Assembly (NCBI GenBank): GCA_016192105.1
Contig: JACPUV010000042.1
Coordinates: forward strand, 1 to 64,000
Direction: 5' to 3'
DNA from: Sphingobacteriales bacterium
GTDB taxonomy: Bacteria > Bacteroidota > Bacteroidia > Chitinophagales > Chitinophagaceae
Length of the DNA: 64,000 nt
The number at the start of each line of letters is the position of its first letter. Position 1 is the stretch's first letter. The notes below the pieces were generated by a model that saw nothing but the letters and a program-made list of their open reading frames with translations, did not search any database and was not told where the DNA came from. Shown here in pieces: positions 31,185 through 39,739 of the stretch. The translations under genes and the position numbers were made by a program.

Positions 31185-31841
31185 TTATTCCAGTAATTTA
31201 TTCCGGGTGGCATACATTACCAGTCCGGCAATGGTCTTGGCCCCCACTTTCTGTTTCATGTTCTGCCGGATCGTTTCAATCGTACGGGGGCTCAGGAATA
31301 CTTCTTTGGATATTTCTTCCGTGGTCTTATCGTCGGCAATCAGTTTCAGGATACGCAGTTCCTTTTCGGATAATTTGACCGGGTTGGGGTAAAACTGGCG
31401 GACGGTCTTCTTATGCTGCAGCTTTAGTAATACCGCCTTATTCACCAGTTCATTAAAATAGAAGTCATCATTCATACAGGTCAGGATGGCCTGGTAGATC
31501 TCTTCGGGATCCGTGGTCTTGGTCAGGTAGGCATTTGCACCCATCTCCATCATCCGGGTGATCATTTCCTGGTCATCGTACATGGTCAGGACAATGATCT
31601 TGATATTCTCGTATTCCTTCCGGATCATACCAATGGCATTGATTCCGTCCACATGGGGCATGCGGATATCCATCAGGATCACATCCGGTTGCTTGAGCAC
31701 CAGCTTGTGCATCAGGTCCTTGCCGTCCTCGGCTTCCCAGATGATCTTCAGGTAATCTTTCTCCTTTAACGCCATCCGAATCCCGTCCCGGAATATCTTA
31801 TGGTCGTCAGCGATCGCTACTTTGATTTGCTGAGCCGTCAT
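31185..31841 (-). CDS. Response regulator, NarL/FixJ family
   Basis: VAIADDHKIFRDGI, VILMDIRMP, LSPRTIETIRQNMKQKVGAKTIAGLVMYA. Confidence 0.95.
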   Translation of the reverse strand: MTAQQIKVAIADDHKIFRDGIRMALKEKDYLKIIWEAEDGKDLMHKLVLKQPDVILMDIRMPHVDGINAIGMIRKEYENIKIIVLTMYDDQEMITRMMEMGANAYLTKTTDPEEIYQAILTCMNDDFYFNELVNKAVLLKLQHKKTVRQFYPNPVKLSEKELRILKLIADDKTTEEISKEVFLSPRTIETIRQNMKQKVGAKTIAGLVMYATRNKLLE

Positions 31842-31887
31842 GAGGTATTGATTTGAAATTTTTCTGATTGGATACCGACACGAGTAA

Positions 31888-31913
31888 AACTACGCAAATT
31901 TTAGTAGAAACCG
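31888..31913 (+). promoter_or_regulatory. Upstream motif copy 3: AACTACG-N9-GTAGAAACCG
   Basis: Same spacing as the two ncRNA-associated copies; lies in the promoter region of the minus-strand RR starting at 31841. Confidence 0.5.
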
Positions 31914-31960
31914 CAAAATGGGGAAATTTCTTTTAGGAGACAGCCGGCTTAGAATATAAC

Positions 31961-31990
31961 AGCCGGGATAGATACAGTCTATCCGGGCTG
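31961..31990 (-). terminator. Strong hairpin downstream of the CPBP gene
   Basis: AGCCGGGATAGA-TACAG-TCTATCCGGGCT with one mismatch; only a weak T-tract on the minus strand. Confidence 0.5.
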
Positions 31991-32009
31991 CAATCACTTT
32001 TCCTGCTGC

Positions 32010-32788
32010 TTAAACCGGGTCAGTCTTCTTGTGGCGGTAATAATAGATCGCGAAACCGATCAGGGGACTGTAGAGCAGCCAATACAGGAAGATGGAAAGA
32101 AGGTCCTCCCCCACCGTGGAAGGCAGTATATTTTCCGTAACAGCGGGTTCAGGAACAGCGAATTTTTTCATGGCCGCCGGAAGATTGACCATGCAATGGA
32201 GAATACAACAGACCAGGATATTGCCGGAAATGATATTCACGGAACCCAGCAGCAATCCCATAAAAAAGGCGAAGATCATTTGGGTAACCAGGGTTACCCA
32301 ATCGCCGTGGGAAAAAAAATTCAGGGCATGCACCAGTGAAAACAGGATACTGGCATACAGGATGCTTTTCCGGGGAGTATAGCTTTTTTTATCAGCCAGG
32401 ATTGCAGCACCGCCCTGAAAATAAGCTCCTCGGAGCTGGTCTTTATAAAAACAGTCAGCAGGATGAAAAGGAAAAAGCCGGCCCCCACTTCCGCATTTTG
32501 AAAAGAGCGCCGGGTGAGCAGCATATAGGCGATGAATAGTAAAAGAGCCGGGAGCAGTGTTTTGACATTCTGTACCGTCCGTACATGCAGATAGTTTTGC
32601 CGGGTAAGCTGAAAACGGGCGATCAGCCAAAAACCGAACAGGCAAACCAGTGCGCCATTGATCAGCCGTTTCAGCAGGAGTCCCGTCTCCTCCGTCACCC
32701 CGGGAAAAAGATCCTGGAAAGGGACCCAGATCAGCATTGTCATTGCACCGATGACCAAAAATGGAAATAGCAGATGTTTTCGATTCAT
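32010..32788 (-). pseudogene. CPBP family intramembrane metalloprotease split by a -1 frameshift (or programmed frameshift, or sequencing indel)
   Basis: Upstream frame carries SSEELIFRAVLQSWLIKK; downstream frame carries SYTPRKSILYASILFSLVHALNF...NILVCCILHCMVNL; the frames meet at A7 (32384-32390). Confidence 0.8.
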
Positions 32789-32849
32789 TTGCAGTTGATT
32801 AAGATTTCCGGCAGACGTTCAATAGTCCGCCGGAAATCTGAACTTAAAT

Positions 32850-33389
32850 TTACAATTCAAAATCAATTTCGCACCATTCGACTGCAATACAACTCCAGCC
32901 AAACAGTATGCAGGCACCACAGGTAAAAGTGTTACAGGGGCAACCGCATTTATAGACCCGGCATTTAATCTTAATTTTCCCGGAATACTCTCCTTTTGCC
33001 AGTTGATCATCATGCTTGAATGAAGCATCCACCACGATTTGCTGCAAAACCGGAACGCTGACCCCCACCGGGTTGGACGCCTGCTTATCTGTAATTTCGT
33101 ACCTATCTACAGAGGTATAGATACCATCGCCGGCCACCAGGTCATACAGCTTACCATTATCTGAATAGTTGATCTCCTTTAACCCAAAACCCAAAGGCAA
33201 TGCATAACTTGCTGAAAAACTCACGAGTTTGATTTCTTTCACAAAAGTCTTTGCATCCAGGTTGCGGGTAAATGAAGCCGTTATAGCTACATTCTCCCCG
33301 AAGGCATCTGACTCAATCGTTTTAGTACCCTGGGAGAAACTCGTTGCTGAAATAAAAAGAACTCCCAATAAGAAAAGACATTTTTTCAT
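32850..33389 (-). CDS. Hypothetical secreted protein
   Basis: Signal peptide MKKCLFLLGVLFISATSFSQG; Cys-rich C-terminus (CRVYKCGCPCNTFTCGACILFGWSCIAVEWCEI). Confidence 0.7.
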   Translation of the reverse strand: MKKCLFLLGVLFISATSFSQGTKTIESDAFGENVAITASFTRNLDAKTFVKEIKLVSFSASYALPLGFGLKEINYSDNGKLYDLVAGDGIYTSVDRYEITDKQASNPVGVSVPVLQQIVVDASFKHDDQLAKGEYSGKIKIKCRVYKCGCPCNTFTCGACILFGWSCIAVEWCEIDFEL

Positions 33390-33700
33390 GGCTTTAGTTT
33401 TATATAATCGCCTACTCTGGTACCGGTTTTCGGCATACCCGGGCAAGGGCCCTCGCAGTACCAAAACTATCACCGGTCCTGCTGTATAACCATGAGAGAT
33501 TCACCAGAAATTGAAAGAGTTTTCCTGATTTTTTTCCCTGTTAATCAATAATTGCTGCTGCAATTCAAACAGGTTCTGAATATCAGTTTTTCAAAACTCG
33601 GGGTATTTTAACAGAATTGGAGGGGAAAAAAACGGGAAAAAATGGGAAAAAAACAGGTGGCTTTTTCATAAATAAAACCACCCATCATATACTTTTAGGT

Positions 33701-34432
33701 ATGCACAATTTGCTACTAAAGGAATTCTTCGACTTTCATCGCGGTAGAAGTTACCTGGAATTTCTACTTTTAATGACATTCGTAACGACGACTTTTTCCC
33801 TTCTACGAAATTTTCAAAAAAAAACTCTTAATCTTTCATTCTTACTATACACTGCATCAGGCATTATTCTTTTCACATTCGGAAAGTTAGAATTCATATC
33901 TCTATACATTTCTACCCCTATAATTCAAAGGACAATTTTTGAAATAGGAAATTGCTTCTACAGCACATGTGAATTAATTGCGTTCAATCAATTCTTTAAA
34001 ATCATTTTAAATTCTCCTAAACAAAAAAACCTGATACGATACTTCATAATATTATACTTTACTGCCCTTTTATTTTATCTGCTTTCTCTTAGCACTTTAA
34101 AATTAGCTATCCCCCAGGTCACCGCACTCGCTGTTTATCTTAATGTTTTTGAGTTTCTAATTCTTTTCACTTGTTGCCTCTTTTTCTTCTATTCCGCAAT
34201 GAAAAAACCGATAAATGCGCCGCCAATAAGCAGTTGCACCCTTAGAATCGTAAATTCTCTTTTCATTTACATCTCATTAGCCTTACCATTACTTATTGTA
34301 TCAGAAACCATACGACATAAGAATTACCCCCTTTACATTATAATGTATTTTGCCCATTATTTGACAATCGCACTCGTTTTCACCTCGTTACTCTATGCTA
34401 TAAAATCACAAAAAAGATTATTACCACTATGA
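33701..34432 (+). CDS. AT-rich multi-TM protein, putative sensor subunit
   Basis: Several hydrophobic segments, markedly AT-rich compared with neighbours; ATGA overlap with the downstream histidine kinase. Confidence 0.75.
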   Translation: MHNLLLKEFFDFHRGRSYLEFLLLMTFVTTTFSLLRNFQKKTLNLSFLLYTASGIILFTFGKLEFISLYISTPIIQRTIFEIGNCFYSTCELIAFNQFFKIILNSPKQKNLIRYFIILYFTALLFYLLSLSTLKLAIPQVTALAVYLNVFEFLILFTCCLFFFYSAMKKPINAPPISSCTLRIVNSLFIYISLALPLLIVSETIRHKNYPLYIIMYFAHYLTIALVFTSLLYAIKSQKRLLPL

Positions 34433-35193
34433 GTGAATTTTTAATTGCCGTCACTTTTTTGATTTTACTAATGGCCAGTTTTATTTTGCTTATGGTATAT
34501 AATTATCAAAAAAGGCAAATGGTGTTTCATGAATCATTCAAAAAAGTTCAAGATGATTATGAGAAAAATCTGATCCAGACACAACTTGAAATCCAGGAAC
34601 AAACCTTCCAGCATATCTCACGCGAGATCCATGATAATATCAGTTTGTCGTTAACCCTTGCCAAACTCCAGCTTAATACCTTTGACTGGAATGACCGGGA
34701 GAGATCGGGCCTGAAATTAGAATCCTCGATCAGCCTGATCGGCAATTCCATTGCCGAACTCAGCGATATCTCCAAAAGCCTGAACGCGGATATTATCGCC
34801 CAAAACGGGCTATTGAGAGCCATCGAGGAAGAACTGGAACGGATCCGGCAAACCGGGCTTTTCGGCATCCGTTATGAATTAACCGGCAGCCCTGTATATA
34901 TGGACAGCCAGCGGGAACTGATCATTTTCCGGATCATCCAGGAAGCCCTCAATAACGTGATCAAACATGCCGGGGCCAAAGAAGTGGTACTGACCCTTGA
35001 CTACCATCCCAACCGGCTCGAGATCCGGATCAGCGATAACGGCCGGGGTTTTGATCCGGAACGGATCCGTGGTAACGGGCATGCGGGACTTAAAAATATG
35101 GAGACCCGGGCCAAAATACTGATGGGGGAGATGCAGATCGACAGCAGCCCCCATGCCGGTACCTGCCTGATTTTTACAATACCCATTGAATAA
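34429..35193 (+). CDS. Sensor histidine kinase (HisKA_3/HATPase_c)
   Basis: One N-terminal TM, SREIHDNISLSL phosphoacceptor, EALNNVIKHA N-box, ISDNGRGFDPERIRGNGHAGLKNM. Confidence 0.93.
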   Translation: MSEFLIAVTFLILLMASFILLMVYNYQKRQMVFHESFKKVQDDYEKNLIQTQLEIQEQTFQHISREIHDNISLSLTLAKLQLNTFDWNDRERSGLKLESSISLIGNSIAELSDISKSLNADIIAQNGLLRAIEEELERIRQTGLFGIRYELTGSPVYMDSQRELIIFRIIQEALNNVIKHAGAKEVVLTLDYHPNRLEIRISDNGRGFDPERIRGNGHAGLKNMETRAKILMGEMQIDSSPHAGTCLIFTIPIE

Positions 35194-35199
35194 ATAAAA

Positions 35200-35862
35200 A
35201 TGAAAGAGACCAATCCTTTAAAAATTGCCATGGCCGACGATCATGTCCTGCTCCGGAACGCCCTGGCTTCCCTGATCGACAGTTTTGAGGACTGCCAGGT
35301 AATCCTCCAGTCCGGCAATGGAAAAGAATTAACCGGCCAGATCGGGAAGGGAGTGATCCCCGATGTGGTGATCCTGGACCTGAACATGCCCGAAATGGAT
35401 GGCTTTGAAACAGCAGCCTGGCTCCAGCGGCATTACCCCCAGGTGGCCGTCCTGATGCTGACCATGTATGATTCCGAACTATCCCTGATCCGTTTGCTGC
35501 AGGCGGGGGTAAAAGGGTTCCTGAAAAAGGATATCCACCCCGCCGAACTGAAATTCGCGATCCAGTCGGTGGTCCGGAACGGGTATTATTATTCTAATCA
35601 TACCACCGGGAAACTGGTCAACCTGATCCGCCAGCAATCCGATGGCAATAACCTGCTCCAGCGTTCCCTGCTTTCGGACCAGGAAGTCCGGTTCCTGAAA
35701 CTGGCCTGCAGCGACATGACCTATAAGGAGATCGCCCAGCGGATGGGGCTCAATCCCCGGTCGGTGGACAGCCTGCGTGACCAGCTTTTTGTAAAACTGG
35801 ATGTAAAAAGCAGGGTGGGCCTGGCCCTGCTGGCCGTCCGGCACGGGGTGGTGACGATTTAG
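35200..35862 (+). CDS. Response regulator, NarL/FixJ family
   Basis: IAMADDHVLLRNAL, VVILDLNMPEMDG, MGLNPRSVDSLRDQLFVKLDVKSRVGLALLAV. Confidence 0.95.
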   Translation: MKETNPLKIAMADDHVLLRNALASLIDSFEDCQVILQSGNGKELTGQIGKGVIPDVVILDLNMPEMDGFETAAWLQRHYPQVAVLMLTMYDSELSLIRLLQAGVKGFLKKDIHPAELKFAIQSVVRNGYYYSNHTTGKLVNLIRQQSDGNNLLQRSLLSDQEVRFLKLACSDMTYKEIAQRMGLNPRSVDSLRDQLFVKLDVKSRVGLALLAVRHGVVTI

Positions 35863-35892
35863 TTTACAGCTTATCAGGTTGGTTTTAAGCAC

Positions 35893-35937
35893 AAGCTAAG
35901 AGTGGTGAGCTGCGAGTTCCGGGCTGCTGTACCGACA
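35893..35937. repeat. Heptanucleotide array (AGCTAAG AGTGGTG AGCTGCG AGTTCCG GGCTGCT)
   Basis: 7-bp phasing; resembles the arrays at 50.4-50.95 kb. Confidence 0.6.
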
Positions 35938-36116
35938 GATCAATAGCTGATTCCAGGTCCCCAACGTTTGTAACCCCTGATAGCGACATTTTAAATATGG
36001 TATTACGGGTATTCCCGATCTAAAAATGGGTATAAAACTGTCCCCGGAGAGTTCAGACCCCGGGAAAACGTAAATTTTCGGACTCAGGCAGGTATATTTT
36101 CAGTCTATGCCCGGAG

Positions 36117-36142
36117 AACTACGATCGGCTCCGTAAATACCG
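36117..36142 (+). promoter_or_regulatory. Upstream motif copy 2: AACTACG-N9-GTAAATACCG
   Basis: Exact consensus and spacing match to 29978-30003, also 27 nt before the -33 TTG. Confidence 0.7.
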
Positions 36143-36169
36143 AAGGGTATAAATTCCGGGCTAACCCTC

Positions 36170-36200
36170 TTGTTCACATGGCAATGTGGATATACTTTTG
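36170..36200 (+). promoter_or_regulatory. Bacteroidota-type promoter TTG-N20-TACTTTTG with CACAT/ATGTG inverted repeat in the spacer
   Basis: Same architecture as 30031-30061. Confidence 0.75.
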
Positions 36201-36204
36201 ACTC

Positions 36205-36326
36205 AGTTGATTGACAGAAGATGGAGCCCCTATTTTTCGTCCAATGTCCTTAGAGACCGTCCTGAATGAAATTTCCAAATCCTTTGAATGCCATGCGAAG
36301 TCCAATGTCAATCAACTCCTTTTTTT
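36205..36326 (+). ncRNA. Candidate small RNA, copy B (5'/3'-closed, 6S-like topology)
   Basis: 12-bp perfect inverted repeat AGTTGATTGACA...TGTCAATCAACT, starting 5 nt after the -7 box and followed by CCTTTTTTT; internal blocks shared with copy A. Confidence 0.78.
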
Positions 36327-36756
36327 AGTCCCTGCTTCCCTGGCGAGGGCCCGGCGGGATCTACCCCTCCCCCATATATTCTTCCTCCTGCCCAGTTTAT
36401 CCACAGCTGTTGATAACCGGAAAATCCCCCGGAAAATTTACGATTCTTTCTACCGTAAAAATACTAATTTTACTCGGTGGTTTTACCATATTTTTTACCG
36501 GAAACCTACGTATTAAATCGGCTGAAACCCTTTTCCACACTGCTTTTCAGGCGATTTTAGGGGTATTTACCGGAATTCCAATGGATTGTATGGGAGCGGG
36601 GGTATTACAATATTTGAGGGTCAATTTATTAGAGGAAAGGCTTAAAATGTTACTGTTATGAAAAGGCAAATCGCACTTGAAGAAGTTTCCTGTCTTATTT
36701 GGGAAGAATAAGAATCCATTCTAGAGGAAAAGTAATTTTCCTATCCCAAGTTTTAA

Positions 36757-37467
36757 TTTAATAAAAGCTTTTCTATATTTGGAGTAAATTCCAATATTAT
36801 AGAAGAGCTTTTATTATATATACTAAATTTTTCGTTTCTACTCCCTATACTCTTTATCTTTCTTTTTTTTAAAAAGATCAAGGTAGATAAGATTATTATA
36901 GTATTAGTTTCGTATTTGGTACTTTTTTTCTTACTTAACTATTACTTTGCGGAATCAAAAACATTACTTGGGAAAAAATACTATTACTTTCTTTATACAC
37001 TTCTCGAGTATTACTCCCTATCACTACTTATTTGGTTTTGCATTCCAAATGAAAAATTCAAATATTTCTTTTTAATATTGAGCCTTCTCTTTACGATTTT
37101 CTTAATTGTTTTTTATTCTTCAATTATCATTATACGACTTGACTCAATACCAATAGGCGTAGAGTCCATATTCTTAATGGTATTTATTATTTACTACTTC
37201 TATTTTCACCTGAAAAATGTTTCAAACCAAGGCATTTATGAACTCTTTTCATTTTGGATTGTGTTAGGAATCCTATTTTATATTGGATTTACATTCTTCT
37301 TCAACATCTTAGTAAATAATTTAAACCCTGATCATTTTCGCAGATACTACTACTATTCCTTTCTTGGTGACATCTTTAAGAACATCCTTTTTTCAATTTC
37401 GATTTTCTTTATCTCGAATAATAAAAGGGATGCTATTAATTCAATCCCAAACTTAGACATGATTTAA
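36757..37467 (+). CDS. AT-rich multi-TM protein, putative sensor subunit (start codon uncertain)
   Basis: Open frame from 36757 with no early ATG; strongly hydrophobic; first partner of the second HK/RR cassette. Confidence 0.65.
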   Translation, partial: FNKSFSIFGVNSNIIEELLLYILNFSFLLPILFIFLFFKKIKVDKIIIVLVSYLVLFFLLNYYFAESKTLLGKKYYYFLYTLLEYYSLSLLIWFCIPNEKFKYFFLILSLLFTIFLIVFYSSIIIIRLDSIPIGVESIFLMVFIIYYFYFHLKNVSNQGIYELFSFWIVLGILFYIGFTFFFNILVNNLNPDHFRRYYYYSFLGDIFKNILFSISIFFISNNKRDAINSIPNLDMI

Positions 37468-37492
37468 CCCCCACCATTACTAACCTACCATT

Positions 37493-38320
37493 ATGTTCTT
37501 ATTGCAAACCACCAACAATTCCGGAGTATCCTTCGTGCTCTTACTGGGCACCCTGGGTATGCTGGTGCTTACGGTGGGCCTTATCATATTTATCATCCTC
37601 CACCAGAAAAGGGTAAAACGGTTCAATGAGAAGATCCAGGAAATGGAGAAAGCGCAGCAGCGCCTGCTCCTCAATGCCTCAATCAAACTCCAGGAAGAAG
37701 AACGCCAGCGGCTCGCGGCCGACCTGCACGATGATGCCGGTCCCCTGCTGGCCACGGCCCGCCTCTACCTGAATGAGAACCTGGTGAACCAGGATAAAGC
37801 CACCCAACTGCAATCGATCTTCCAGGCCCGCCAGATCATCGATGATACCATCCAACTGGTCCGGAACATCAGTCACAGCCTGATGCCCCCCACCCTTAAG
37901 AATTTCGGGCTGGAATCGGCCATCAACGACCTTTTCCAGAAGATCAGCGGCTCCGGCACCATCAATGCGAGCAGCCGTTTCCACGAATACAAGGAGCGGC
38001 TGAAAGAAGAAAAAGAGCTGATCATCTTCCGCGTGGTGCAGGAACTGATCAATAATATCCTCAAGCACAGTAATTCCAGTTTTATCCACCTTACCCAGAA
38101 TGTACATGCCGGTAAGTTTTACCTCCGCATCCACCACGATGGCCGGGGGCTGGTACAGGCCGATTTTGAAAAGTTGAATAAAAGCAATGTGGGCCTGGGC
38201 CTGAAAAATATCACGAGCCGCCTCCGGGTGGTGGACGGCAATATCAATTTTGAGAAGGATATTTCACAAACCTATTACAAGGTCACCATCGAACTCCCCA
38301 AAGATGAACCGTACGAATAA
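37493..38320 (+). CDS. Sensor histidine kinase (HisKA_3/HATPase_c)
   Basis: One TM, AADLHDDAGPLLATARLYL, VVQELINNILKHS, VGLGLKNITSRLRVVDG. Confidence 0.93.
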   Translation: MFLLQTTNNSGVSFVLLLGTLGMLVLTVGLIIFIILHQKRVKRFNEKIQEMEKAQQRLLLNASIKLQEEERQRLAADLHDDAGPLLATARLYLNENLVNQDKATQLQSIFQARQIIDDTIQLVRNISHSLMPPTLKNFGLESAINDLFQKISGSGTINASSRFHEYKERLKEEKELIIFRVVQELINNILKHSNSSFIHLTQNVHAGKFYLRIHHDGRGLVQADFEKLNKSNVGLGLKNITSRLRVVDGNINFEKDISQTYYKVTIELPKDEPYE

Positions 38321-38377
38321 ACACAGCGGTATGGTTTATACCCTGATATTTATTATTTTTACAAATCATCTGATACT

Positions 38378-39028
38378 ATGGGAATCATCAAGGTAGCAAT
38401 AGCAGACGATCATAAGATCTTCCGGAAGGGCGTCATCCTTTCCCTGCGCCCTTATTCCAATATTAAATTTGTCCAGGAAGCGGAAAACGGGGAAGACCTG
38501 CTGAACGGGCTGGCGGCCTCCGAACCCGATGTGATCCTCATGGACCTGCGGATGCCCGGCAAGGATGGCATTGAAGCCACCAAGGCGGTGAGCAGGCAAT
38601 ATCCCCAGATCAAAGTGCTTATCCTGAGTATGTACGAGGATGAGCGTTTTGTTTATCACCTGATGGAAAACGGCGCCAACGGCTATTTATTAAAAAGCGC
38701 CGAGCCCCAGGAGATCCGCCGCGCCATCATGGAAGTACACGAAAAAGGCTATTACCTCAACAATTTCGTGAACCGCATCCTGCTCAAAAAATCTCATTCC
38801 CGGCAAAAAGTGGTCCCCTCCCTCAACAGCGAGATCACCCTCAGCGATAAGGAAAAAGATGTGCTTCGTTTTATCTGTATGGAATTCACGGCCGCTGAAA
38901 TCGCCCAGAAAATGGAGATCAGCCCGCGGACCGTAGAGGCGATCAAAGACCGGCTGATGGAGCGCTTTGGCAGCAAGAACACGGCCGGACTGGTATTCTT
39001 CGCCGTAAAGAACAACCTGATCGAATAA
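38378..39028 (+). CDS. Response regulator, NarL/FixJ family
   Basis: VAIADDHKIFRKGV, VILMDLRMPGKDG, ISPRTVEAIKDRLMERFGSKNTAGLVFFAV. Confidence 0.95.
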   Translation: MGIIKVAIADDHKIFRKGVILSLRPYSNIKFVQEAENGEDLLNGLAASEPDVILMDLRMPGKDGIEATKAVSRQYPQIKVLILSMYEDERFVYHLMENGANGYLLKSAEPQEIRRAIMEVHEKGYYLNNFVNRILLKKSHSRQKVVPSLNSEITLSDKEKDVLRFICMEFTAAEIAQKMEISPRTVEAIKDRLMERFGSKNTAGLVFFAVKNNLIE

Positions 39029-39033
39029 GCCCG

Positions 39034-39696
39034 TCAATCATAGAAAACAATCTCCGGTATTTCCCCTTCCACCAGCAGTTTACCGGCTGTTTTTGACTGG
39101 ATCTCTTCCACCGATACCCCGGGAGCCCTTTCCAGTAATTTAAATCCGGCCGGCGTAATATCCAGCACCGCTAAATCGGATACAATTTTTTTCACACAGC
39201 CCACACCGGTCAGCGGCAGGGTGCAGGAGGGTAATAATTTGGATTCCCCCCTGGGATTGGTATGCATCATGGCCACGATGATATTGCGCGCACTGGCCAC
39301 CAGGTCCATGGCCCCACCCATTCCTTTCACCATCTTACCGGGTATTTTCCAGTTGGCAATATCCCCGCGCTCACTTACTTCCATGGCGCCAAGCACGGTC
39401 AGGTTTACTTTCCCGGCCCGGATCATTCCAAAGCTCATGGCGGAATCAAAAAATACGGAACCGGGTACCGTGGTAATGGTCTGCTTGCCGGCATTGATCA
39501 GGTCCGGGTCTTCCTCCCCTTCGAAAGGGAAGGGCCCCATACCCAACAAACCGTTCTCACTTTGCAGGACCACATTCATTCCAACCGGAATATAATTAGC
39601 CACCAGGGTGGGAATGCCAATCCCCAGGTTTACATAATACCCTTCCCGCAATTCCCGGGCGATCCGTTGGGCGATCTGTTCTTTTGTAAGTGACAT
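39034..39696 (-). CDS. scoB: 3-oxoacid CoA-transferase subunit B
   Basis: YVNLGIGIPTLVANYIP, LQSENGLLGMGPFP, GGAMDLV. Confidence 0.93.
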   Translation of the reverse strand: MSLTKEQIAQRIARELREGYYVNLGIGIPTLVANYIPVGMNVVLQSENGLLGMGPFPFEGEEDPDLINAGKQTITTVPGSVFFDSAMSFGMIRAGKVNLTVLGAMEVSERGDIANWKIPGKMVKGMGGAMDLVASARNIIVAMMHTNPRGESKLLPSCTLPLTGVGCVKKIVSDLAVLDITPAGFKLLERAPGVSVEEIQSKTAGKLLVEGEIPEIVFYD

Positions 39697-39739
39697 ACTG
39701 GTAAAATTTGATGATAAAAAAGCAGCTGCAGCTATGAGA

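Noticed and set aside
31914-31990. Possible third ncRNA downstream of motif copy 3
   Set aside because: No TTG-N20-TAnnTTTG at the expected distance and no GTTGATTG closing arm; the hairpin present fits the terminator of the convergent-side CPBP gene
36397-36405. TTATCCACA, a perfect DnaA-box match
   Set aside because: Only one box noticed, no cluster, AT-rich unwinding element or dnaA/dnaN nearby; one 9-mer match in 64 kb is expected by chance
29923-36516. Small ORFs overlapping the ncRNA candidates (29919-30170 plus, 29980-30192 minus, 36211-36516 plus)
   Set aside because: Not conserved between the two paralogous loci, no evident ribosome-binding site or domain; RNA-level conservation (paired arms) explains the sequence better
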